Positions 53,893 through 62,421 of a stretch of DNA of 64,000 nucleotides are shown one piece after another (positions within the stretch are counted from its first letter, which is position 1; each line of letters starts with the position of its first letter). Origin of the DNA: Burkholderia sp. Ax-1719 (lineage in GTDB: Bacteria > Pseudomonadota > Gammaproteobacteria > Burkholderiales > Burkholderiaceae). The notes under the pieces were generated by a model. It was given only the letters and a program-made list of their open reading frames with translations. It searched no databases and was not told where the DNA came from. Where the stretch lies: the NCBI RefSeq assembly GCF_011753055.1, contig NZ_VWWJ01000029.1:24612-88611 (forward strand), written 5' to 3'. Made by a program: the position numbers and the translations under genes.

Positions 53893-54183
53893 TTATTTGC
53901 GCGGCGGATGGAATGTGACCGTCTTTTCTGCAGGTGAATCCGAAGGCCCGCAGGTGCCACAAGTGCCGCAGCCATCGCCACAATCGCCCGTTGCGCCTTT
54001 GGGCTGTAGCCAACGGCCCACGCGCTGCGCGAATGCGCCGCGTCGCGGTCGCAGCAGTGGCGCGGCCACGCCTGCCTGCATGCGCGAGGTCGTTTTCGGC
54101 GCGACTTTGCGCAGCGCGGTCCAGAAGCTCACCGCAACGAGCAACGCGATCACGGCATATTGCAGCAGCAGATTCGCGCTCAC
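53893..54183 (-). CDS. DUF6587-like Cys-rich membrane protein of the feo operon
   Basis: A 96-residue protein starting with GTG at 54183, which overlaps the feoB stop (GTGA). One N-terminal membrane helix (LLLQYAVIALLVAVSFWTAL), a basic middle part (LLRPRRGAFAQRVGRWLQPK) and a Cys-rich tail CGDGCGTCGTCG. FeoC or FeoB-associated Cys-rich proteins occupy this position in other feo operons, so it probably assists FeoB, perhaps by binding iron or an Fe-S cluster. Missed in longer ORF calls because of the GTG start and another-frame overlap. Confidence 0.82.
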   Translation of the reverse strand: MSANLLLQYAVIALLVAVSFWTALRKVAPKTTSRMQAGVAAPLLRPRRGAFAQRVGRWLQPKGATGDCGDGCGTCGTCGPSDSPAEKTVTFHPPRK

Positions 54184-56021
54184 AGGAAGTGCCTCGCAAC
54201 CTGGTAGGTGACGAACGAAGCCGCGTACGCGACCACAAACATATAGCCAAACGACAGCACGACCGCGCGCCACGAACGCGTCTCGCGGCGGATCACGGCG
54301 AGCGTCGACATGCATTGCGGCGCGAACGCGAACCACACCATCAGCGAAAGCGCGCTCGCGACCGAGAAGTTCTGCGCGAGTGTGTGGCCCAGCGCGGCGA
54401 CGTCGCTGTCGCCACCGGCTACGGCATAAACCGTGGCGAGCGCGGCCACGGCGGTTTCGCGTGCGGCGAATGCGGGAATCAGCGCAAGACTCATCTGCCA
54501 GTTGAAGCCGAGCGGCGCGAACGGCCATTGCAGTGCGCGGCCCAGATAACCCGCGATCGTGTAGTCGATGGCGGGACCGGTCGCGCCCGCGGGCGGCGAA
54601 GGGAACGTCGACACAAACCACATGATGACGGTCAGTGCGAGGATGATGCCGGTCAGGCGCTTGAGGAAGATCGTGCAGCGCTCCCACAGTCCGATTGCCA
54701 CGTCGCGTGCGCGTGGGATGCGGTACGACGGCAGCTCCATCAGCAAGGCGTGTTCGGTGCGGTCGCGGCGCAGATGCTTCATGACCCAGCCCACCGCCAT
54801 TGCGCCGACAATGCCCGCGACGTACAGCGCGAACAGCACCAGCCCTTGCAGATTGAACACGCCGAACACCAGCCGATGCGGGATAAACGCGCTGATGAGC
54901 AGCGCGTACACCGGCAGACGCGCGGAGCAGGTCATCAGCGGGGCGACGAGGATCGTCGCCAGGCGGTCGCGCGGATCGGAAATGCTGCGCGTGCCCATCA
55001 CGCCCGGAATCGCACAGGCGAAGCTCGACAGCAACGGAATGAACGAGCGCCCCGTGAGCCCGACCGACACCATCATCCGATCGAGCAGGAAGGCCGCGCG
55101 CGGCAGATAGCCCGATTCCTCCAGCACGAGAATGAAGAGGAACAGCACCAGAATTTCAGGCAGAAAACCCAGTACGGTGCCGAGTCCCGTGAGCAGGCCG
55201 TCGGTCAGCAGGCTGCGCAGCGGGCCGTCGGGCAGCCACGCGCCCGCGATGCCGCCGAGCCAGTCGAAGCCGTCGCCGATCGAATCGGTCAGCGGCTTGC
55301 CCAGCGAATACACGGCCTGAAACACCAGGAACATCACCACGGCCAGGATCAGCGGGCCGAGTACCGGATGCAGCGCGACGCTGTCGATGGCGTCGTCGCG
55401 CGCGTCGGTGGCGCGCGGCATCGTCACGGCATCGGCGAGAATTGCGCGTACGGCGGCGTGCAGGTCGCCGCCTGTGTCTGCACCTTCGGCGCTGGGCGTG
55501 CGGTTCGCATCCACGCCGTCGATCAACTCGATCAACGACTGCGCGCCGTTGCGCCGAACCGCCACGGTTTCCACCACCGGCATGCCGAGCGCGCGCGCGA
55601 GCTTCGGCACATCGACGGTGATGCCGCGCCGCTTGGCGGCGTCCATCATGTTGAGCGCGAGCACGACCGGCCGGCCCATGCGTTTGACTTCGAGCACGAA
55701 GCGCAGATGCAGGCGCAGATTGGTCGCATCGGCCACGCAAACCACCAGATCGGGAATCGCCTCGCCGGGGTAGCGGCCCATCAGCACGTCGTGCGTGACG
55801 CGCTCGTCGGGACTGGCGGAATCGAAGCTGTACGCGCCCGGCAGATCGAGCAACTGGATCTTGCGGCCCGAGGGCGTGGCGAAGCGGCCTTCCTTGCGTT
55901 CGACCGTCACGCCCGCGTAGTTCGCAACCTTCTGGCGCGCGCCGGTGAGCAGATTGAAGAGGGCGGTCTTGCCGCAGTTGGGGTTGCCGACGAGGGCGAT
56001 GCGCAGCGGTGTCTGGCTCAT
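54180..56021 (-). CDS. feoB: Ferrous iron transporter FeoB
   Basis: A 613-residue inner-membrane Fe2+ importer. N-terminal G domain: G1 GNPNCGKT (12-19), G2 Thr in NYAGVTVE, G3 DLPGAYSF, G4 NMMD. A C-terminal membrane part follows with the Gate motifs (GLTGRSFIPLLSSFACAIPG, LMTCSARLPVYALLISAFIP) including the iron-route cysteines. Shorter than the 773 residues of E. coli FeoB, as usual in betaproteobacteria. The ATG overlaps the feoA stop. Confidence 0.96.
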   Translation of the reverse strand: MSQTPLRIALVGNPNCGKTALFNLLTGARQKVANYAGVTVERKEGRFATPSGRKIQLLDLPGAYSFDSASPDERVTHDVLMGRYPGEAIPDLVVCVADATNLRLHLRFVLEVKRMGRPVVLALNMMDAAKRRGITVDVPKLARALGMPVVETVAVRRNGAQSLIELIDGVDANRTPSAEGADTGGDLHAAVRAILADAVTMPRATDARDDAIDSVALHPVLGPLILAVVMFLVFQAVYSLGKPLTDSIGDGFDWLGGIAGAWLPDGPLRSLLTDGLLTGLGTVLGFLPEILVLFLFILVLEESGYLPRAAFLLDRMMVSVGLTGRSFIPLLSSFACAIPGVMGTRSISDPRDRLATILVAPLMTCSARLPVYALLISAFIPHRLVFGVFNLQGLVLFALYVAGIVGAMAVGWVMKHLRRDRTEHALLMELPSYRIPRARDVAIGLWERCTIFLKRLTGIILALTVIMWFVSTFPSPPAGATGPAIDYTIAGYLGRALQWPFAPLGFNWQMSLALIPAFAARETAVAALATVYAVAGGDSDVAALGHTLAQNFSVASALSLMVWFAFAPQCMSTLAVIRRETRSWRAVVLSFGYMFVVAYAASFVTYQVARHFL

Positions 56022-56275
56022 ACACTGGCTCCCTCGAGGGCTTCGAGGCTCACGCTGACGCGCTCGGCTTCGGCGCGGCGCAGTGCAAAACGGGTCGAGC
56101 CGATTTGCACCAGCAGCGGGTCGGCGCTCCACGGCGCGCGCGCCACGAGGCGCACGGGCTCGCCGGGAACGAAGCCAAGATCGCGCAGGCGTTGTGCGAT
56201 GGGGTCGCGTGCAGAGGCGTCTTCGACGCGCTCGACAAAGGCACTGGCGCCTTTGGTTAGGTCGGTCAGCCGCAT
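56018..56275 (-). CDS. feoA: Ferrous iron transport protein FeoA
   Basis: An 85-residue SH3-like FeoA: MRLTDLTKGASAFVERVEDA, IAQRLRDLGFVPGEPVRLVA, PLLVQIGSTRFALRRAEAER. It supports FeoB activity by an interaction that is still unclear. First gene of the feo operon, directly behind a perfect Fur box. Confidence 0.95.
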   Translation of the reverse strand: MRLTDLTKGASAFVERVEDASARDPIAQRLRDLGFVPGEPVRLVARAPWSADPLLVQIGSTRFALRRAEAERVSVSLEALEGASV

Positions 56276-56296
56276 GGGGAATCTTTGTTTTATGAA

Positions 56297-56315
56297 ATGA
56301 GAACTGTTCTCATTG
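56297..56315 (-). promoter_or_regulatory. Fur box of the feo operon
   Basis: AATGAGAAC-T-GTTCTCATT, a perfect 9-1-9 palindrome 22 bases before the feoA ATG. It matches the Fur consensus layout (GATAATGATAATCATTATC). Expect repression of feoAB by Fur when iron is sufficient. Confidence 0.88.
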
Positions 56316-56495
56316 TATCGGCGATGCGCGCTGGATGTGGTTCAACTCGGCGCGCGCACCTTGATCCGGCGCTACGGCAGCGGCAAATAGCGCGTTTGCG
56401 CGGGATGGGTGCGCGGTTTTGTCGCATCGATGCGTGCGTCGATACTCGACCCAAACCCCGCTTGCCGATTGTGGCAGGCGGGGATGACACGTCGT

Positions 56496-57128
56496 TTAAT
56501 TTCGATTTGCGCAAGCGAGCCGTAGCGCGAGGCCCGCGAACACCGAACCCAGCAGATAGTGTGGCCAGCGCGCTGGCCGCTGGCGTGCGCTCAGGCGGCG
56601 GGCGACATGGCTTGCGCCCAGAATCACGGCGCCATTGACGCACAGGCCGATCAGATTGAGTACGGTAGCAAGGATCAGAATCTGGGCCGCGACGCTGCCG
56701 TCCTGAAGGCGCACGAACTGCGGGAATAACGCCAGCACGAACAGCGCCATTTTCGGGTTCAGGATATTCGTCAGGAGTCCCTGGATAAAAATTCTGCCAG
56801 GCGAGAGGGCGGGAGCGATCGTGAGCGGCGCGGCGGGCTGCGGTTTGGCGCGCAAGGTCTTCCAGGCGAGGTAGAGCAGATAAATGGCGCCTGCGAAACG
56901 CAGCGCGTCGTAGGCAAAAGGAACGGCGAGAAACAGCTGCGACAGGCCGAACGCCGCCGCCATCGCATGACAGTAGGTGCCAACCTGAATTCCGGCAAGC
57001 GATGCAAATCCCGCCATACGCCCTTGACTGACGCTTCTGGACGCGATCAGGAGCATGTCCGGGCCTGGGGTGACGGTGAGCGCGAAACACGCACCGGAGA
57101 ACAGCGCCAGCGTGGCGGGGGTGAGCAT
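56496..57128 (-). CDS. LysE/RhtB-family amino acid exporter
   Basis: A 210-residue inner-membrane exporter with about six hydrophobic segments. Typical RhtB features: GACFALTVTPGPDMLLIASR at the N-terminus (conserved PGPD), SQGRMAGFASLAGIQVGTYC, FAGAIYLLYLAWKTLR, and GLLTNILNPKMALFVLALFP. Exports amino acids or related metabolites; substrate not predictable. Monocistronic. Confidence 0.9.
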   Translation of the reverse strand: MLTPATLALFSGACFALTVTPGPDMLLIASRSVSQGRMAGFASLAGIQVGTYCHAMAAAFGLSQLFLAVPFAYDALRFAGAIYLLYLAWKTLRAKPQPAAPLTIAPALSPGRIFIQGLLTNILNPKMALFVLALFPQFVRLQDGSVAAQILILATVLNLIGLCVNGAVILGASHVARRLSARQRPARWPHYLLGSVFAGLALRLACANRN

Positions 57129-57173
57129 GGGGATCCCTTTTGTCGATGAGGCAAAAGGGCAATCAGTCTAGGC

Positions 57174-57210
57174 GACGGCCCTCGCGCGGTCAATTCGCGC
57201 GAGGGCCGTC
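57174..57210. terminator. 15-bp perfect hairpin between LysE and binding-protein genes
   Basis: GACGGCCCTCGCGCG / CGCGCGAGGGCCGTC with a seven-base loop, 33 bases after the minus-strand binding-protein stop. No T run on that side, so it may also act as an mRNA-stabilising stem. Confidence 0.65.
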
Positions 57211-57242
57211 CGTCAGAAAAAATCGCTTTGCTTTGTTTGAAG

Positions 57243-58046
57243 TTACTGCGCGACCGGCACCGTCACATCGCTGCCGAACCAGTGCATCGAAATCTTCTTG
57301 AGCGTGCCGTCCTGCTTGAGTTGCGTGAGCGCGTCGTTGATCGCTTTTTCGAACTTCGGATTGCCCTTGCGGAACGGAATGCCCATCTCCTGATTCGCGC
57401 CCTTGAGCACCGCGCCGGGGCGCAGCGGCAGATGCGAAGTCTTGATCATGTACGGCAGCATCAGGCGATCGTCGATGGTGGCGTCGATGCGTTTGGACGC
57501 CAGGTCACGCAGTTTTTCGGGGGCGCCCGGATAGGTCTGCACGTTGATGCCGGGCACGGCGCGCGCCATCGAATCGTAATTGGTGCCCAGCGTGACGCCG
57601 ATCTTCTGCTCACCCTTGAATTGATCGAGCGAGGTGAATTCGCGTTTGTCGTCGGCGCGCTGGATCAATTGCGCCGCCGAATACGTATAGGGCTGGCTGA
57701 AATCGAGCGCCTGTTGACGCTGCGGCGTGATGGTCACCTGATTGACGATCACGTCGAATTTACCGGCCTGCAGCGCGGCAATAATGCCGCTCCATTCGGT
57801 GGGGATGAATTCGGGCTTCACGCCGAGCTTCGCGGCCACGGCTTTCGCCACGTCGACATCGAATCCTTCCAGCTCGCCCGAACTGTTGCGCGAGTCGAAC
57901 GGCGGGTAGGTGCCTTCCAGGCCGATCTTGAGCACGCCTGCCTGCTTCACGCTGTCGAGCAGATCTTCGGCATGGGCGGCCACGGCGGTAAAGCTAAGCG
58001 ATGTGAATGCGATTGCGCCTGCGAGAAAGAGCTTCGATACCTTCAT
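57243..58046 (-). CDS. ABC-transporter periplasmic binding protein, cystine (TcyJ/FliY) type
   Basis: A 267-residue solute-binding protein with signal peptide MKVSKLFLAGAIAFTSLSFT ending AAHA. The mature sequence tracks E. coli TcyJ/FliY: LKIGLEGTYPPFDSRNSSGE, VIVNQVTITPQRQQALDFSQ, GVTLGTNYDSMARAVPGINV, and the end MHWFGSDVTVPV. Cystine or related sulfur amino acids are therefore the likely ligands. ATG 58046 is preferred to GTG 58049 by distance to AGGAG. No permease or ATPase gene is adjacent; an amidase gene lies upstream on the same strand. Confidence 0.85.
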   Translation of the reverse strand: MKVSKLFLAGAIAFTSLSFTAVAAHAEDLLDSVKQAGVLKIGLEGTYPPFDSRNSSGELEGFDVDVAKAVAAKLGVKPEFIPTEWSGIIAALQAGKFDVIVNQVTITPQRQQALDFSQPYTYSAAQLIQRADDKREFTSLDQFKGEQKIGVTLGTNYDSMARAVPGINVQTYPGAPEKLRDLASKRIDATIDDRLMLPYMIKTSHLPLRPGAVLKGANQEMGIPFRKGNPKFEKAINDALTQLKQDGTLKKISMHWFGSDVTVPVAQ

Positions 58047-58151
58047 CACTTGTCTCCTGATTGTTGGTGTGGGGACTACGGTGTGACGCTGTCGTGATCG
58101 TGCGGCGTGGTGCGAAATCGATTGATTCGGTGTCCTGCTCTTCCAGGTGGA

Positions 58152-59606
58152 TCAGATATTCGGTGCGGGCAGTGTGCCGAGAATCTCCTCGAAGGCCAGA
58201 CCGATGGCGAGCAGCCGCCGGTCGCTGCCCGTGGGGCCGTCGAGTTCCAGCCCGACCGGCAATCCCGCTTCCGTCAACCCGGCTGGCAGCGCCAGGCCCG
58301 GAATGCCCGCATTGCTCGCGGGATCGGTGTTGCGCAGATAGGCTTCCAGTTCGTCGATGGGCGCACTGCCGTCGATCGACACGCTCGACGAGCCGTTCAG
58401 ATCGTCGATCTTCACGGCGGCGAGGCGCGTGGTAGGGAACAGCAGCGCGTCCAGACCATTGGCGGCGAAAGTCTGCGCGTAGAGCTGCTGCAGGCGCGGG
58501 CGCCAGACCGTCATCGCGGTTTGATAGTCGCTGCCGCGCGTATCGGCGAGGATCGCGTCATAGGCGGCGCGCACATCAGGGCTGGCGATGCGCGCCGCTA
58601 CGTCGGCCACGCTTTGCACGGGCGTCTGGTTGGCGGCGAGCCAGGCCTGCAGATCGTCGATGGGTTCGTGCAGGGCGATGGCCATGCTCACGCGGTCGTT
58701 GAGCGCGAAGATATCGCTCATTTCCACCGGCACCAGCGTGACACCCGCCGCTGCAAGTTTTGCGAGCGCGGCGCGCGCGACGTCTTCGGTCGCGGCTTCG
58801 AGCCCTGCCCAGAACGGCGTAGGCAGGCCCACGCGCAGATTCGTGACGGCTGCCTGGGCAAGCGGGCCAAGACCGGTAATCACGCCGTCGAGCAGCGCGA
58901 CATCGGCGACCGTGCGGCCCATCGGCCCGACCGTGTCGCGCGTATGGCTGATCGGCACGACGGCATGCGGGTCGTGATAGCGCCGCTGCGTACCGCCGTC
59001 GCCGACGCTCGGGCGCAGTCCGACGATGCCGCACAGTGCGGCGGGAATGCGCGTGGAGCCGCCGGTATCCGTTCCCAGGCCCGAAGGCACCATGCGCGCA
59101 GCAATGGCGGCAGCGGTGCCGCCCGATGAGCCGCCGGGAATCCGTTCGGGATCCCAGGGATTACGCACGGGACCGGCATGCGGCGCGAGGTTGGTGCTGG
59201 TGATACCGAAGGCGAGCTCGTGCATATTGGCCTTGCCCAGCACGATGGCGCCCGCGTCCACGAGGCGTTGCACCGAAGGCGCGTGGCGCGCAGCCACGAA
59301 GCCTTCGAGCGCGGGCGTGCCCGCCGAGGTGGGCAGCACGCGCGTGTTGATGTTGTCCTTGACGACCACGGGCAAGCCCGCGAGCGGCAGGCGCGCGCGC
59401 TCGTTGGGGCTGAGCGCGTCGATGCGCTGCGCGGCCGCCAGTGCGCCTTCGATGTCCAGCGCGGTGAGCGCGTTGAGATTGGCGAGCGCCTCGGCGCGGG
59501 CGATCAGCGTGGCGACGTAGTCAGCCGCCTTGAGCCGTCCTGCGCGAATCGCCTCGACGGCTTGCGTCGAGGTTAGTTCCAGCTGCTGGTCCAGGGTCCA
59601 GGTCAT
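58152..59606 (-). CDS. Amidase-signature family hydrolase
   Basis: A 484-residue amidase-signature enzyme with the Ser-cisSer-Lys triad: Lys in LPVVVKDNINTRV, Ser in RIPGGSSGGTAAA, and the nucleophile Ser in TDTGGSTRIPAALCG. It hydrolyses an amide; family relatives include indoleacetamide hydrolases and other aryl or alkyl amidases. Not GatA, as no gatB/gatC is near. GAGGAGGAGAC precedes the ATG. The binding-protein gene follows 105 bases downstream, and joint transcription is possible. Confidence 0.88.
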   Translation of the reverse strand: MTWTLDQQLELTSTQAVEAIRAGRLKAADYVATLIARAEALANLNALTALDIEGALAAAQRIDALSPNERARLPLAGLPVVVKDNINTRVLPTSAGTPALEGFVAARHAPSVQRLVDAGAIVLGKANMHELAFGITSTNLAPHAGPVRNPWDPERIPGGSSGGTAAAIAARMVPSGLGTDTGGSTRIPAALCGIVGLRPSVGDGGTQRRYHDPHAVVPISHTRDTVGPMGRTVADVALLDGVITGLGPLAQAAVTNLRVGLPTPFWAGLEAATEDVARAALAKLAAAGVTLVPVEMSDIFALNDRVSMAIALHEPIDDLQAWLAANQTPVQSVADVAARIASPDVRAAYDAILADTRGSDYQTAMTVWRPRLQQLYAQTFAANGLDALLFPTTRLAAVKIDDLNGSSSVSIDGSAPIDELEAYLRNTDPASNAGIPGLALPAGLTEAGLPVGLELDGPTGSDRRLLAIGLAFEEILGTLPAPNI

Positions 59607-59673
59607 GCAGTCTCCTCCTCGTGCAGCCGTGATGGGATGGCGCGCGGTGTTCGCTATGTGCTGCGTGGTGCGC

Positions 59674-60597
59674 TTATTTCTTCATGAATCGCAGCGCCAG
59701 GCGCGCAAGTGCCGGCACCACGGCCGGGCGCAACAGGCGCGGATCATAGCCGCTCATGCGATCCCGATCTTCCGTCAGGCAGAGTTCAATCATCTCACGC
59801 GGCTTGAGCGAATCGCCCAGCACTTCGCGATTGGCGGGAAGAAAATTCGAATCGTGCGCCACGCCATCCGCGTCGATGCCGCGCGCGATCGCCAGGCGGT
59901 CCCATATCAGTTTGATCCAGATTGCGCCGACGCGCAGCGAGTGCCAGGGACGGCGCCACCACGGCAGATTTTTGCGATACCACGCCACCCAGTTCACGAA
60001 GAACAGGATGTGGCGGGCTTCCTCCTGGATCACGGGTTCGAAGGTTTCGACGAGTTCGGCGGGAAAGAAACCCGAGCGCTGCGCGGAGCGGAACAGCCCA
60101 AAGGCGAAAAAGCTGTCGATGCACTCGCTGTAGCCGGTGAACATCCACGCCCATTCGGCGTCTTTCGGCGGCGGGTAGGTGGGTTCGGGCGCGAGTTCGA
60201 TGCCGTAGGCTTGCACCAGATGCGAGAGCACGACCTTGTGGCGCGCTTCTTCGTCGCCGTCCATTTCGATGGCTTCGCGCAGCAGCGGATCGAGCACGGT
60301 TTTCGCGTAGGTCTTGACGCGGATGGAGGCGCGGCCTTCGGTCTGTACGGCGATGTCCCAGATCGGCAGCGAGGTCAGCCGGCGCAGTGCGTCGGGTTCG
60401 AGCTTTGGCCAGTCGAGCACGGCGGGACGGTACGGATCGTGGGTGTCGAGCAACATCCGGCTGAACATCTTGCGATGTTCGTCTGATCCAATCCTGATGG
60501 GCCCTGGCGTGTCGTGAGTCCAGTGACGCAGCGCGGCGTCCTGGTCGGCGAGAGCGGTGGCGCCTTCGTCGATGATGGGCGTCAGGGATGCAGACAT
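59674..60597 (-). CDS. Ferritin-like di-iron superfamily protein
   Basis: A 307-residue soluble protein with two EExxH-type sites: EAIEMDGDEEARHK (about residue 112) and EPVIQEEARHILFFVNWV (about 190), giving a four-helix-bundle di-iron centre. A C-terminal helix (PALARLALRFMKK) ends the protein. No signal peptide. Di-iron proteins of this layout include oxygenases and desaturase-like enzymes as well as storage proteins; the reaction is unknown. It lies 67 bases before the amidase gene on the same strand. Confidence 0.75.
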   Translation of the reverse strand: MSASLTPIIDEGATALADQDAALRHWTHDTPGPIRIGSDEHRKMFSRMLLDTHDPYRPAVLDWPKLEPDALRRLTSLPIWDIAVQTEGRASIRVKTYAKTVLDPLLREAIEMDGDEEARHKVVLSHLVQAYGIELAPEPTYPPPKDAEWAWMFTGYSECIDSFFAFGLFRSAQRSGFFPAELVETFEPVIQEEARHILFFVNWVAWYRKNLPWWRRPWHSLRVGAIWIKLIWDRLAIARGIDADGVAHDSNFLPANREVLGDSLKPREMIELCLTEDRDRMSGYDPRLLRPAVVPALARLALRFMKK

Positions 60598-60661
60598 AAA
60601 GGCAAAAGAATGACGGTAATGTGACTCCTATTCTGTCATAAACGTAAGGAAAGCCGCTTGC

Positions 60662-60925
60662 TCACGCGCAGCGGCGCTGTTCGTCGATCCACATGCGCGC
60701 CCAGCGGCAGGCGTACGCCAGCGCATGGCGTTCATCGAAGAAATAATCCAGTGCGTCGAACGAAACGATCTTCTGGCTCGTGCGGGCGCCGGTTTGTGTT
60801 CCGGCCTGTGCGCCGGGTTGGGCGCTCAGCGTGCCGATCGTCAGATTGGCGGCGTACAGCCCGTTGGGTAAAGCCTGCGCGCTGGGCGCGACTTCGTAGC
60901 CTTTGTAGCGGATGGGTGCGTTCAT
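60662..60925 (-). CDS. Conserved hypothetical protein, 87 residues
   Basis: Starts ATG 60925 with GGAGCTGGAGG immediately upstream (MNAPIRYKGYEVAPSAQALP), then GLYAANLTIGTLSA, a variable Gln/Gly/Thr stretch (about 38-55) and a C-terminal domain with IVSFDALDYFFDERHALAYA and WARMWIDEQRRCA. Such 90-residue proteins with a YKGY...DYF...ALAYA...W pattern recur in Burkholderiaceae as unnamed genes. Longer in-frame starts to 61081 lack a ribosome site at the right place. Confidence 0.72.
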   Translation of the reverse strand: MNAPIRYKGYEVAPSAQALPNGLYAANLTIGTLSAQPGAQAGTQTGARTSQKIVSFDALDYFFDERHALAYACRWARMWIDEQRRCA

Positions 60926-61353
60926 GGCCTCCAGCTCCTGCTGGTGCGTCCTGCTCGTGTGCGAATTGCGCATGTATGCCTCGCCTGTGCGATCTGTGCG
61001 ACCGCTGCATTTGCCAGTACGAACCCAGCGTAGGGGCAGCCATGCGCGAGGGGAACCAATCTTTCGTCGCAAGCAAATCACGGGCGGACTGGAACGGTCA
61101 GCAGAATGATCGCGATGAGGCGAGCTGGTGTGCCCGTCTCCAATGTGGATCGCACAAAAGGCCGCGTCTGTGGGATGGCCGACGCAAGGCGTGCGCCTCT
61201 GTGCGCTGGCGCGCGTTCGAGCGGGGATGGGTTATTGCGGGGTGTACAGGCGAGCGGCGATCAGCGAGCGGTGGGCGACGAGGCGCGTGGCGGCCTCGTC
61301 GTGTTTCGTGTGCTTCGGGTGCTTCGGGTGCTTCCTATGTAGCGTTCGCTGCG
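60926..61353. other. 428-bp region without a supportable gene
   Basis: No ORF with good composition. A 9-bp tandem repeat array lies at 61301-61336. The rest is GC-rich non-coding sequence between two minus-strand genes. Confidence 0.45.
61301..61336. repeat. 9-bp tandem repeat array (GTGCTTCGG type)
   Basis: Four adjacent units: GTGTTTCGT, GTGCTTCGG, GTGCTTCGG, GTGCTTCCT, ending 17 bases after (downstream of) the stop of the minus-strand FMN reductase gene. Confidence 0.85.
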
Positions 61354-62028
61354 TTAAACCGCGACGCTCAAGCGATCCTCATTGCGTGCCGCAGCGGCGC
61401 TCGATGCGCTCGTGGCAATCGTGTGCGACGGGTGTGCGGCGCGCTGCGTGTTGAACGCGAGCGCGAATTGCGCGGCCTGCTGGCCGACCGTCGAGAGTTG
61501 ATCAACAACCTTCGGATCGGAGCACTGATGCGCGCTGTCGAAGCGCGTTTCCAGCGTGTTGATGCCCGCGCCGAACGGCGTCGGCCAGCCGCGCAGCGCA
61601 TGCACGATCGAGCGCAGCGAGGTCAGCACGGACCCCGCGGCCTGCCAGCCATAAGCGGTCACGATGCAGCCGACGGCGCGGCCGTCTAGATAGGGGCGTT
61701 CGTCGGCGCGCAGTTCTTCCAGCGTATCGAGTGCGTTCTTAACGAGGCCGGACACGCCGCCGTGATAGCCCGGCGTCGCGATGATGACCGCATCCGCGGC
61801 GCGCACGGCTTCGATCAGTTCGAGCTGGGCGTCGGTGCGGGTGGCGGCTTCGGGCGCGTAGTGCGGCAGGCTGTGCAGGAAGGTGCCGCCGAACAGTTGC
61901 GTGCGTGCGCCGGCCTGTTCCGCGCCGCGCAGCGCGAAAGCGAGCGCGCGTTCGGTGGAAGACGCTTCGCGCGTCGTGCCGCCGATGCCGACGACGAGCG
62001 GACGGTGTCTGGAATCGGAAATGCTCAA
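61354..62028 (-). CDS. NADPH-dependent FMN reductase family protein
   Basis: A 224-residue flavodoxin-fold reductase: PLVVGIGGTTREASSTERAL (phosphate-binding loop), ADAVIIATPGYHGGVSGLVKNALDTLEEL (the conserved PxYHGG-SG-KNALD motif) and a C-terminal Ala-rich tail. It reduces FMN with NAD(P)H; relatives supply SsuE/SfnF-type monooxygenases. Start is TTG at 62028 after GAGGAG; no ATG with a ribosome site is present. The DszC-like gene at 11.2 kb is too far to claim a partnership. Confidence 0.82.
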   Translation of the reverse strand: MSISDSRHRPLVVGIGGTTREASSTERALAFALRGAEQAGARTQLFGGTFLHSLPHYAPEAATRTDAQLELIEAVRAADAVIIATPGYHGGVSGLVKNALDTLEELRADERPYLDGRAVGCIVTAYGWQAAGSVLTSLRSIVHALRGWPTPFGAGINTLETRFDSAHQCSDPKVVDQLSTVGQQAAQFALAFNTQRAAHPSHTIATSASSAAAARNEDRLSVAV

Positions 62029-62259
62029 GGGGGGCTCCTCGGGTAAGCGGTAGGGCTCGCGAGCGCACAATGCGGGGCAGAAGACGCGCGGCAACGCGTG
62101 AATCGGCGGCGGGCCGGCGCAAAGCATGCGTTCACATCGGAACTGTCATCTTAGTGACCGCGTCGCGCCGCGCGAAACGACTTTTTGTTCTAACGATATG
62201 CCCGGGAGAAGGGTTCCGAACTGCGCGGCCCGCCCCATATGCATAGCTGAAAGCATTGG

Positions 62260-62288
62260 TTGGGCTGGCGGGCGGCCATCGCTACGAT
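62260..62288 (+). promoter_or_regulatory. Candidate sigma70 promoter for a small RNA
   Basis: TTGGGC (62260-62265), exactly 17 bases, TACGAT (62283-62288). Expected start near 62295. It precedes a T-rich terminator 35-70 bases downstream. Confidence 0.45.
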
Positions 62289-62294
62289 GAAACC

Positions 62295-62366
62295 GTCTCC
62301 TCCATGAGCATCTCCTTGACATGGGATTCGGCCCCGCACCGTAAGGTGGCGGGGCCGCTTTTTTTT
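62295..62366 (+). ncRNA. Candidate ~70-nt small RNA with two anti-Shine-Dalgarno tracts
   Basis: Between the promoter at 62260 and a terminator hairpin (62329-62357; CGGCCCCGCACC / GGTGGCGGGGCCG, one bulge, GTAA loop) followed by eight T's. The 5' single-stranded part has TCTCCTCC (62296-62303) and TCTCCTT (62311-62317), complementary to ribosome binding sites. The only plus-strand frame here has no ribosome site. Flanking genes are on the other strand, so the terminator is otherwise unexplained. Confidence 0.5.
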
Positions 62367-62421
62367 CCGGAGACGATTTCGGGCAGTAAGCGCCTTGGGC
62401 GCGGCCGTGTCGCGCGAGCGC

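Noticed and set aside
53934..56300. 788-codon plus-strand frame opposite feoB
   Set aside because: Antisense to an unmistakable FeoB; translation is basic and low in hydrophobic residues.
61106..61342. 78-codon plus-strand ORF ending in the 9-bp repeats
   Set aside because: No good ribosome site; its C-terminus is only the repeat translation (FRVLRVLRVLPM).
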